In this document: positions 9,030 through 16,635 of the stretch, one piece after another
Layout of the letters: every line of letters begins with the position of its first letter
Position numbering within the stretch: the stretch's first letter is position 1
Origin: Priapulus caudatus
Lineage: Eukaryota; Priapulida; Priapulimorpha; Priapulimorphida; Priapulidae
Direction of reading: 5' to 3'
DNA: 21,017 nt
Assembly: GCF_000485595.1 (NCBI RefSeq)
Contig: NW_014577107.1
Span: 372,193-393,209, forward strand
The notes under the pieces: generated by a model
What the model was told of the DNA's origin: nothing
The model's input: only the letters and a program-made list of their open reading frames with translations
The model's database searches: none
Translations under genes and position numbers: made by a program

Positions 9030-9211
9030 ATTTTTTGGCAAAAAGTATATAAAAATCCTGCAAATCTCAATCTGTCATCAACTTGTTGACTGCCTTCTTT
9101 TTTGGAACCATGCTTGTAGATATTGTAGAGTAGATAAACAGAGATGTGACTTCTCTGACTTCTTGATAACAACTAAAAATGACATGTTCGATTTTGCAGC
9201 CTTTCCCAAAT

Positions 9212-9297
9212 CGTAAACAATACGTAAGAATACGTAAAGTATACGTATCTATTCGTAAAGTGCTCGTAATAACTCGTAACAATCCGTTACAATCGTA
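9212..9297 (-). repeat. Phased array, reversed block (CGTAA orientation)
   Basis: CGTA (reverse complement of TACG) starts at 9212, 9223, 9233, 9244, 9254, 9265 and 9275. A CGTT variant is at 9285 and another CGTA at 9294. Spacing is again 10 or 11 bases, except for the last step of 9. The motifs are on the opposite strand to the flanking blocks. Confidence 0.9.
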
Positions 9298-9304
9298 CAA
9301 TTGT

Positions 9305-9552
9305 TACGAGTCATTTACGGATTATTGCAAGCAGTTTACGGATGGTTACGTGTTGTTGCGAGCGGTTTACGATACTTACGGATTGTTACGAGTTGTTTAC
9401 GGAAAAAATCAATCCGTGGACACTCGTGAGTAGATTTTTGACATGTCAGAAAATTTGCCTCTCCTTTCACGGATCCTTACGAGTGTCTGCGAGTTGTGAC
9501 GACTTAATACGGATACCAGCGAGTTATTTACGGATGCTTGCGATTGACTACG
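9305..9552 (+). repeat. Phased array, right-arm forward blocks
   Basis: TACG or a one-base variant starts at 9305, 9316, 9326 (variant), 9337, 9347, 9357 (TGCG), 9368, 9377, 9387 and 9398. After a gap of about 70 bases it resumes at 9469 (CACG), 9478, 9488 (TGCG), 9498 (GACG), 9508, 9518 (AGCG), 9529, 9539 (TGCG) and 9549. The variants keep the spacing although the motif has mutated. Confidence 0.88.
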
Positions 9553-9699
9553 AGTTGGCGATCCGTAAGGACTCGTAAGAAAAATTCGTGTATGTGAAGG
9601 GGGTATTACTCCACTACACAACAAATTGTGTTTACACAGGTCTTGTAACCCTAGCAAAGACCGTTTCTTGGAGCTAGTAGTAGTACTAGCTCTAGTACT

Positions 9700-9855
9700 A
9701 TGGCGAATGGCGATTCTTAAACAGCGTATGATTTGAAAGAGGCAACTGGGCGCACAATCCGCATACTATTTCTTATCACTATTTTTATCCAATTTTCCAT
9801 TAAATAATGGTTCGATTTTTATTATGTTTGCAACTTTTTATGTTTGGAACTTATA
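9700..9855 (-). repeat. Dispersed repeat, copy C (partial, diverged)
   Basis: Read on the minus strand, it matches about 7236-7386 of copy B: shared blocks include AAAGTTGCAAA, ATAGTGATA, ATTGTGCGCCCA and CTCTTTCAAATCATACGCTG. Identity by eye is below that of the A/B pair, roughly 75-80 percent. Confidence 0.82.
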
Positions 9856-10009
9856 GTGAAAACGCCTAAGACCACACGGAAATGGAACCATGGCAAAATC
9901 AAAAGCTTTGCTCTCGCCCCCCCCCCTCCATCTGTACGACCCCCCATCTAAGTCCTCCCACGTCCCAAATGTCTGCCCTCTGTATCCCCCGCTAAAATTC
10001 CGGACTGTT
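9856..10009. other. C-rich spacer
   Basis: A short C-rich stretch with a run of nine C near 9919. No gene or element was recognised. Confidence 0.5.
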
Positions 10010-10074
10010 CGCTGGCAGCTATGGATCCGTGCGCTGGCCTATGCATTTGGCGCACGGATCCATAGCTGCCAGCG
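10010..10074. repeat. Perfect 25-base inverted repeat with 15-base loop
   Basis: The arm 10010-10034 (CGCTGGCAGCTATGGATCCG then TGCGC) is matched without mismatch by the reverse complement at 10050-10074. A 15-base loop lies between. The GC content and perfect pairing give a very stable hairpin in either DNA or RNA. It could be a young foldback insertion, a palindrome arising from template switching, or a small hairpin transcript. I see nothing that decides between these. Confidence 0.95.
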
Positions 10075-10202
10075 CTGCATACTTTCGTAGGACGTTCCCG
10101 CGGTCGCCTGGGCCTTGCCGCGGAACTGCGCTCAAGATCCGCGCTCAGCGGTGAGGATCAACACCTCCTTTTGGCAACACTTCTCTGGTATCCCGTCTCA
10201 TC

Positions 10203-10247
10203 TGGACAATCGGCAGCCCGGATCTCGCGCGAAGCGCAAAAAACGCC
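10203..10247 (+). repeat. Dispersed repeat fragment D
   Basis: It shares GGAC(A/G)ATCGGCAGCCCGGAT and the following CGCGAAGCGC-AAAAACGC block with 7389-7432 of copy B, in the same orientation. An A-rich tract (10250-10308) follows directly. Confidence 0.82.
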
Positions 10248-10249
10248 TT

Positions 10250-10308
10250 TAAATTAAAAATAAATAAATAAAAATTTAAAAGAATAATAAAAAAAAATAA
10301 AAAAATAG
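10250..10308. repeat. A-rich low-complexity tract
   Basis: Almost wholly A and T with TAAA and poly-A runs, lying between repeat fragment D and repeat E copy 2. It could be a degenerated poly-A or poly-T tail of one of these. Confidence 0.85.
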
Positions 10309-10362
10309 AACTGCTGTTAACACCGGAAAATCGCTATGGCGTCACTGGGCCACCATACAGCT
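10309..10362 (-). repeat. Dispersed repeat E, copy 2 (inverted)
   Basis: Reverse complement of 4922-4977, with one substitution and one indel visible by eye. Because the similarity ends abruptly at both sides, a short insertion or fragment is more likely than segmental duplication. Confidence 0.85.
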
Positions 10363-10386
10363 CTCCGTTGACCGTACATACGTGTC

Positions 10387-10437
10387 GTACGGCCGCATAC
10401 GTAGTACGGCCGCATACGTAGTACGGCCGCTTACGTA
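10387..10437. repeat. 17-base tandem repeat, three copies
   Basis: GTACGGCCGCATACGTA starts at 10387, 10404 and 10421; the last copy has one substitution. Each unit contains the palindromes CGGCCG and TACGTA. Confidence 0.93.
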
Positions 10438-11653
10438 GTTGGCTCACGCATTAATCCGCACAGCAATCATCGAGAGTGTAAACTCTGTAGGCCGGCAGAC
10501 GGTGCAGTGTTGCTAAGCTCACCAACCATGTATAGACGTCTTAGTATTAGTAGTAGCATATAGCAGATGCCGTAAAGTCCACGTCTTTCAAGCCTTTTCA
10601 GCGATCGTCTGCTGCGGAGGCATGATAGATTAATGTTCATAGATGCTCCAGCCGTACCATGTAGCTCTTAGAAACGGTCGCACGTCTTCTGAAAAATGGG
10701 GCTGGTTATACGATAATTGAGTGATAGTTAGGTGATTAAGAGTTGTTGTCATTTATTCTACCCCGTTTCCTCTAGTTTCGTTAGGTCATGATTGCTAGGA
10801 AGAGGCGTAGTCACAATGATTGGATGTTTATTTACAACGTTTTGTGGCTTATGTGTAGTCGCAGTGATGTGTGTTGTCGTGAGGAACTTGACCCTCCGGA
10901 CGGCAATGCCTTTGCTACCGCGGTTACCACTTCATAGCTAGCTAGCTACATGCCTTCCTACCCAGACTGCCTCGTCGTCACCAGCTCTACATAGTTAATT
11001 GTTATGGACGTGCATATCCAGTTTTAAAATTTATAAAATATTTAAAACACAATCGACTCATTTTCGCAGCAGCGTCTTGTGCCGATAAAATGCTATTACG
11101 ACGTGCTCTTTGTCACGTGCTTACTGCGCGGGAACACTTGGGGCCCAGTAAAAGCTGAATGCGGCTATCGACCTGGTTTTATTGATAAGCCTTTGGGTAT
11201 TAAACTGGGAGAGCGGATAGACTGCATCCAGTAAAAGTACTGCATTAACACCAAAATCCCGACAGAAGAACACCCCGTGAATATATAATGATGACGTGGA
11301 CTTATGGTTGCAAATCGTTGCTAATGCAGTGCGCCTTGTTATCCCTGTCACTAGGGGGAGCCACTGTAACGTGCCCCAGTGTAGTAATCGCGGCAGAGCG
11401 ACCGACTGTAGTAACGCAGTAGTAAGCTGTGGCGTATTCCGCTATATACTAGCCAGTAGGCGGGTATCCATATTAATCATTTGTCACATCACGTAGTCTA
11501 CTCATCCAGTTAGACGCAGCTGTTTTTAGTCCAAAGTATACGTTCCATGGCGAACCGAAGTTACTAGTATAATGATCCTTATGATCCTTGGTGTCAGTTC
11601 CGATAGGGGGAGCCACTTCAGCATGCATGTTACCTCTCCCAGTAGGGGGCGGG
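10438..11653. other. Intronic sequence without recognised genes
   Basis: About 1.2 kb without a recognisable exon. Small features: a TAGCTAGCTAGCTA run near 10935, direct repeat CCAGTAAAAG at about 11139 and 11229, and a 14-base word TAGGGGGAGCCACT at 11352 and 11604. Open frames of up to about 76 codons match nothing known to me. Confidence 0.45.
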
Positions 11654-11811
11654 GTGACAACGAAATGTCCGTTTGTATTTGTCACGGTGGGGTGACAACG
11701 AAATGTCCGTTTGTATTTGTCACGGTGGGAGGGGTGACAACGAAATGTCCGTTTGTATTTGTCACGGTGGGGTGACAACGAAATGTCCGTTTGTATTTGT
11801 CACGGTGGGAG
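11654..11811. repeat. Tandem repeat, four copies with alternating 38/42-base spacing
   Basis: Units beginning GTGACAACGAAATGTCCGTT start at 11654, 11692, 11734 and 11772, so successive periods are 38, 42 and 38. The 4-base difference is an extra GAGG-type insert between the second and third unit. Within each unit GTGACAA and TTGTCAC form an inverted repeat around an 18-base loop. The open frames on both strands here only reflect the repeat. Confidence 0.95.
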
Positions 11812-12562
11812 AGTAAATTGCAACCGGGTGCGTTGTTTATATTCGTTTTAACACATTAAACGCGACGAATTATTCATTATTTTATTGCACATGATGTCAT
11901 CTATTAGCGAGCCATTAATCATCATGTCTTTATTGTAAATGTGAAATAATCCGAAATTGAAAACTCGATATAAAATGTGCGTTGTTCGTGCGTGATGTAG
12001 GGTGCTCATAGGTGACTGCTGCTTTGATCGATCCGCATGAAGTTTATTACGCGGGTTTAAAATCGTGGCCCACAGCTGAGTTAGTTTTCACGAAATAATT
12101 TTCCAGCAAAATTCGACGGCCACTCTCGGCACCAGCAATGATTCATCCCAATTAAAGCGCTATTGAAGATAATTATTTTGATTGATTAATTAATTATAAC
12201 TGATCAGTGGTTAATTAATTTCAATAATACATAAACAGAACACACAAGGCTGGCGTGCTGAGTCAGAAGGGCTTTGCAAGCCGGCAGTCGGCGCTACCTC
12301 GCTGTAACTCACGTGCGACATGCATGCTCCCTCTAAGGTTGGCTGAAATTCGAAAATGTGAAGCGAAAAAATGCGTTGACGGACGTACGAGGGTGCGCAT
12401 TCAGTTTTCCACCATCCGGAAAAATCTAAACAGCACGACGGAAAAATCTTAACAGCACGCCATAGGCTCGGTATTGATTTTACATCGATGTGCTAATTGC
12501 CCGGCGGGCCAGTCGAGCCGGGAGACTCGCAGGTGCTGGACCGGTTAGGCCATAATAAAATA
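11812..12562. other. Intronic sequence, partly AT-rich, no recognised gene
   Basis: Contains an AT-rich patch at about 12175-12230 with GATTAATTAATTA and GGTTAATTAATTTC on either side of CTGATCAG, an imperfect inverted repeat. Nothing else was recognised. Confidence 0.45.
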
Positions 12563-12848
12563 TTGTTTGCCTTCACCCGACCGACCCACCAAAAAGGGGC
12601 CGACTCAAAAAAATTTATTGATCTTTCTCTTCTTTTTTTTTTAAACAAATTGTATCAATGTACATTATATAAATCTGTAAGCAATACATTATATGTACCA
12701 AGCAAAACAAACATTCAACATAAAAGGTACAAGCACACCCGAGCATGTAAACACCATGCTGAATTTGTAAAAAGACCCCCCCCCCTTAAAAAAACCTACC
12801 TACCTACCTACCCAAACTGTTCAGCCTGGGTCGGGTGAGGGCAAACAA
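12563..12848. mobile_element. Probable short element with inverted terminal repeats
   Basis: TTGTTTGCCTTCACCCGAC at 12563-12581 is matched in reverse complement near 12830-12848, with one mismatch; GACCCA-like sequence follows inwards in both arms, shifted by a few bases. The interior (about 250 bases) has an A/T-rich left side, a C-run and four TACC units. It has no coding content. No convincing target duplication was seen, so exact ends are uncertain. Confidence 0.6.
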
Positions 12849-12994
12849 AGATTTTTTAATTGCGGCCTTGCTTGTGCTGATCCCGCGAATAGAGAAACGC
12901 GTGATTACCTATTACGGTATTAGTCCGAGCGACGGAGCCGATGTGTAGCGGTAGCGCGGGCCGACACGCCGCCCGGTGATCGTGTGCCGACGGA

Positions 12995-13070
12995 GATGAT
13001 GATGATGATGACGACGACGGTGATGATGATGACGATGATGATGATGATGATGATGATGATGATACTGATG
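12995..13070. repeat. (GAT)n / (GAC)n microsatellite
   Basis: GAT triplets are interrupted by a few GAC triplets, in one phase. Frames on both strands read Met/Asp or His/Ile runs; none is a gene. Confidence 0.95.
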
Positions 13071-13239
13071 CAAGCGCGCATCGTCCGTCGGTCGAACACG
13101 ACTGCTAAACTCCCGGCAACACGTCGCCAATCAATGGCGGGATGTGATTGCGAAGGAGTGAGTGTGAGATTTCCACATGCTGGTGCGTGCGCGGGACCCG
13201 CCCATGTCGTCAGCGCCATCTGTGTCGCGACCGTCCCCG

Positions 13240-13590
13240 GCCATTGTCGGTGTCGTCGTGGGCGCTGTCGTCGGCGACGTCAGAACTGACGTCATCGCTA
13301 TCGCGATTATCTTTGCTGTCTGATCGTTATTAACTAACGTTATCACTGTCGTCGTCCTTGTCATCGTCGTCGTCACTGTCGCCGTCTTCGTCATCATAAT
13401 CGTCGTCTTTTTATGTTGTTGTTATTTGAAGGAAAAGAATGTTGTTGCTGTTGTAATCATTGTTGTCTTAACCATTATCATGGCCACTGTTGTTGTCGTT
13501 GCCATAGCCATCGTCGTCGCCGTATACGTAGTCGTCAGCGTTGTCGTTGTCGTCATTATCAGCATCATCATCACCATCGCTGCTCACTGT
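13240..13590. repeat. Degenerate GTC/GTT/ATC triplet-rich region
   Basis: An imperfect trinucleotide-biased stretch of TCG, TTG and TCA triplets. It probably decayed from one or more triplet microsatellites related in composition to the GAT tract just upstream. Confidence 0.75.
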
Positions 13591-14331
13591 GTATGTTGAT
13601 GCAGCCCGTGTTGCTATATGGTGTATGTTGCTGTCCCTCGCTTTCACTGTCGTATTATTCTTCACGTGCACCTTTCATACATATTTTTACAAATATTCAT
13701 TATATTCCTGGTGCGTTACTAATTCAGCTCGCTTATTAAATAGATAGACACTTCAGTGAGAATGTTGATGCTCGGGGCTGTTAAAGTGACTGTGTAGGTT
13801 TTGCGTATATTCGCGAAATCAATACAGCTCGTTGGCGAATAAATTTGCTCGCAATCGAAGCATACGTTTTCTGTGAAAATGCTAGGCCATATATCAAGCC
13901 GTATTGACGCACCGGTGATATATTATTCACTCAAATGAATATATACATGCGCGAGTCTGACATTTATAAGAGGTAAAAATTGTTTCCAAAAGATTTATTC
14001 CGAGCTGCAATAGCACTGGGTAGACTAACTATCTGCGCTCGCTGGCTACAATTCCCTTGATGAAATAATAAATGCAGAACCTCATGTGGAAATGCATGGT
14101 GTCGTAAAGAACTTGTGCCTGTATGTTTGTCTATATCTGAAAGTATTTAGATAGCAATGCTTTAGGAAGAAGAACAAGCAGGTCAGCAACTGGAAGCTGT
14201 AACATTAAATTATGATCTTATGCTAACGAATAATTACTTATTGGAAGTATGCATTCCTGTGCAGAACTGATGTTTCTGCACGTGTGCGCGCATTAACACT
14301 ACTGAATTCATGTACAGCATGAGATGTAATT
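13591..14331. other. Intronic sequence without recognised features
   Basis: AT-rich, unique-looking sequence with no recognised exon or repeat. Confidence 0.45.
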
Positions 14332-14505
14332 ATGAACACGCACGCACGCACGTACGCACGCAGACAGGCATACGTACACGCGCACGCACGCACGCACGCA
14401 CGCACGTACACAGGCAGACAGGCACAGCGCCCACACGCACGCGACGCACGCACGCACTCGCTCACGCATACAGGCACACGCCACCACGCACGCACGCACG
14501 CACGA
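14332..14505. repeat. CGCA/ACGC minisatellite
   Basis: Runs of CGCA with ACAGGCA(T/G)AC-type interruptions. It has the complement composition of the tract at 3364-3694. The His/Thr/Arg-rich frames on both strands are artefacts of the repeat. Confidence 0.93.
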
Positions 14506-14824
14506 ACTGAATGGAGTCTCGAGAGGAGGAACGTTCGACTGTCTCGTAATATTTCCCAGAGATGACTTCCTGATGACTGTTTGCAATGAGAAATGGCCTT
14601 TGTCTCTGTTTTTATTTCCACATCGCGGCCTGCACTTTCATCTATCTTCACAGGCGCTCCGCGACAACAGTTAGTGAATATCTAAGCGCACCGTGGTGTA
14701 CACCCCTCAATCAGTGCACAGCAAGCGCGGGCGAGCAGAGGGACAAGCTCGCACCGGAAGGCTCATGACTTCGCTTTTCTATGCGTACGACACACGTAGT
14801 AAACACACAACGGCGCGCGCGACA

Positions 14825-14827
<3 letters not shown>
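14506..14827. other. Spacer without recognised features
   Basis: About 320 bases with no recognised exon, repeat or inverted repeat. Confidence 0.45.

Positions 14828-14900
<73 letters not shown>
14828..14900. repeat. (CA)n microsatellite
   Basis: About 36 uninterrupted CA dinucleotides, continued imperfectly to about 14916. Long pure tracts like this are usually polymorphic in length. Confidence 0.97.
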
Positions 14901-14902
<2 letters not shown>

Positions 14903-15039
14903 TACACACACACAAACGCTCGCGCGCTCACATACACAGATGCATATGCACAATTTCCTTCTCGATGTACCACACCACACAGTAGCATACATATACACCC
15001 TTATGATCGATACCCTTGTATTCAACATACCATACACTC

Positions 15040-15066
15040 ACACACACGCACACATGCATGCACACA

Positions 15067-15114
<48 letters not shown>

Positions 15115-15117
15115 CAC
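15040..15117. repeat. (CA)n then (CGCA)n microsatellite
   Basis: Short CA runs are followed from about 15067 by roughly twelve uninterrupted CGCA units. It is another member of the CGCA-type tracts of this window. Confidence 0.95.
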
Positions 15118-15444
15118 CGTCATACTCGCCGTCCTGGGGCCTCCATATTTCGCTGCTGTATTCGTTTGGGAGCTCAAGAACTGCACTTGACTGCGGCTCC
15201 ATCGACGTCTCTACTTACCCAGCATCTTACGCCGGAATCAGAGACAAACTTGACTGCAAATTCGCTCATTTTTATTCGAGCTTCGCTATACGAATTCGGA
15301 ACACTTTACATCGAAAGTGGCGCACGCCGCTCGGAATTGCAAAAGCCACAGTTTCATACGCGCTTCTCCCGACCGCAGTGAGAGCAGCACGCGTCGCTGC
15401 GAGGAACGACTGAGAAATTAGCCGATGAATCGGTCGTGCGTGCG
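15118..15444. other. Intronic sequence without recognised features
   Basis: About 330 bases without recognised structure. GCCGATGAATCGGTC near 15421-15435 is a small hairpin. An open frame of 210 codons (14781-15413) runs in from the upstream CA repeats, and its non-repetitive end matches nothing known to me. Confidence 0.4.
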
Positions 15445-15471
15445 GGGTTATACGCAAGCTGGGTATAACCC
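15445..15471. repeat. Short inverted repeat (GGGTTATAC / GTATAACCC)
   Basis: Nine-base arms flank a 9-base loop, with GCG and CGC continuing the pairing outward past a bulged G. It resembles in words, but not in alignment, the GGCTATAACC motif in the centre of the element at 8261-8526. No function is assigned. Confidence 0.7.
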
Positions 15472-16530
15472 GCCGGCCAGAATAAATCGTCACGATGTCC
15501 GTCGGCGAGGTACGGACGCATCTGTCGCACCAGTGCGCCGCAATATACGTCCATCCGTCATGAATAGAAAATTGCGTAACGCACGAAATGTGATAGTAGG
15601 CGGGAGAAATGATACGTCACACGCGTGACGCATGGCACAGGCGTGAACTTGGAGGTGTTTTTCTTTTAACGAGATAGTGTGTAGGAGAAGCGGTTTATAT
15701 ATGAACGCTAATGCTGTGTGTGCGTGCGTGCGTGCAGTGTGTGCGTGTGTGCGCGTGCGTGCGCTTATACGATGCCAAGTACACGTACGTGTATCTTTAT
15801 GGAGAAAAGTCGGTTAGGTGATGATTAAGTTCGAGTAGCAAGTTGAAGTGTAATTCTAACTCGAATAAGATACGATGCCCGTACCTAAGAATGGAGACGT
15901 AGGTGCACACACATAAATAATTTGCACCTGCACGATTGATGTGGTTACCACAAAAGATTTAAACAATGGTGAATGTTTTGAGAATCGTCTCCTCCTCTTC
16001 TTCATCCGTTTTAGCATCAGTGGTGAAATGCATTTGTAATTAGTAGGTCAATCCAATACAGGGTATCTAATAGCCACCAGCTGCGTGGTGAATGGAGGAC
16101 GCTTTCAAATCCGATTTTTCTGGAAGGTTCTAACATTATTCTACGTGGCATTTAGTAAAGAATCCCGTGGTTTGCCTCATGCGTGATGGCGTACATATAT
16201 AGATTCAAAATATCCATGCTCGCGATATCGAAAAATCCATTAGAGGGCCTCGCATATTTCATCCCTAGCCTTCGCCAGTGCACACACATGCGCCCTTGAC
16301 AAAGCAAAGCGCAGTCAATGTTACACCCATGATAACCATCTCCTCTCGCGTGGCCACACATCCTTCGGGCCATCGCCGAGATAGCCCTGAGGAAGTTTCG
16401 GTGAAAGCTTTTTGCAGCGTTTTTTTGAATATATGAAAAGCGAATTCAGTCCCATCAATTTTAATGCGCCGCAGTTTCCCAGCACCGTAGGAGCATGCGC
16501 GTCACGCGATGCGAGGCAGACATCCCTGCT
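15472..16530. other. Intronic sequence with a small GTGC tract
   Basis: Contains a GTGTGCGTGC microsatellite at about 15716-15765 and an ACACGTACGTGTA palindrome right after it. The rest shows no exon, repeat or element that I recognise. Confidence 0.5.
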
Positions 16531-16635
16531 GTGTGTCACATCTAGGAGACAGTGCTGTCCCTGTGGTGTGTCACATCTAGGAGACAGTGCTGTCCCTGTG
16601 GTGTGTCACATCTAGGAGACAGTGCTGTCCCTGTG
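16531..16635. repeat. Three perfect 35-base tandem copies
   Basis: The unit starts GTGTGTCACATCTAGGAGAC and ends AGTGCTGTCCCTGTG, at 16531, 16566 and 16601. All three copies are identical, implying recent expansion or homogenisation. Each unit contains the small palindrome GACAGTGCTGTC. Confidence 0.97.

Larger units (their letters stand above)
8663..9605. mobile_element. 943-base MITE with 48-base terminal inverted repeats and TTA target duplication
   Basis: The left terminus starts TACCCCCTTCACATACA and continues ATTTTTCTTACGAGTCCTTA then CGGATCGC. The right terminus (9558-9605) is its reverse complement with two mismatches in 48 bases. TTA is found immediately outside both ends (8660-8662 and 9606-9608), fitting a 3-base target duplication of the TWA type used by PIF/Harbinger transposons. 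No transposase frame is present, so it is non-autonomous. The interior is almost entirely made of phased TTACG-type motifs around a spacer of about 185 bases (9027-9211). Open frames crossing it have repetitive Leu/Arg/Tyr-rich translations generated by the motif array, not by selection for a protein. Confidence 0.9.

Noticed and set aside
9740-9765. AACTGGGC word resembling the codons of the next RRM1 strand (VNWA)
   Set aside because: It lies in dispersed-repeat copy C; the surrounding codons do not give the conserved strand and no acceptor is placed correctly.
9811-9822. GGTTCGATTTTT resembling a tRNA T-arm / B box
   Set aside because: No cloverleaf stems or A box upstream; it is part of dispersed-repeat copy C.
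11654-11811. Possible CRISPR-like array with hairpin repeats
   Set aside because: Units are contiguous and near-identical throughout, with no unique spacers; a minisatellite.
14693-15413. 165- and 210-codon open frames
   Set aside because: Most of their length is the CA and CGCA microsatellites; the non-repetitive ends match no family I recognise.
16531-16635. Possible CRISPR-like direct repeats
   Set aside because: The three 35-base copies abut without spacers and the surrounding DNA is eukaryotic in character; it is a plain tandem repeat.
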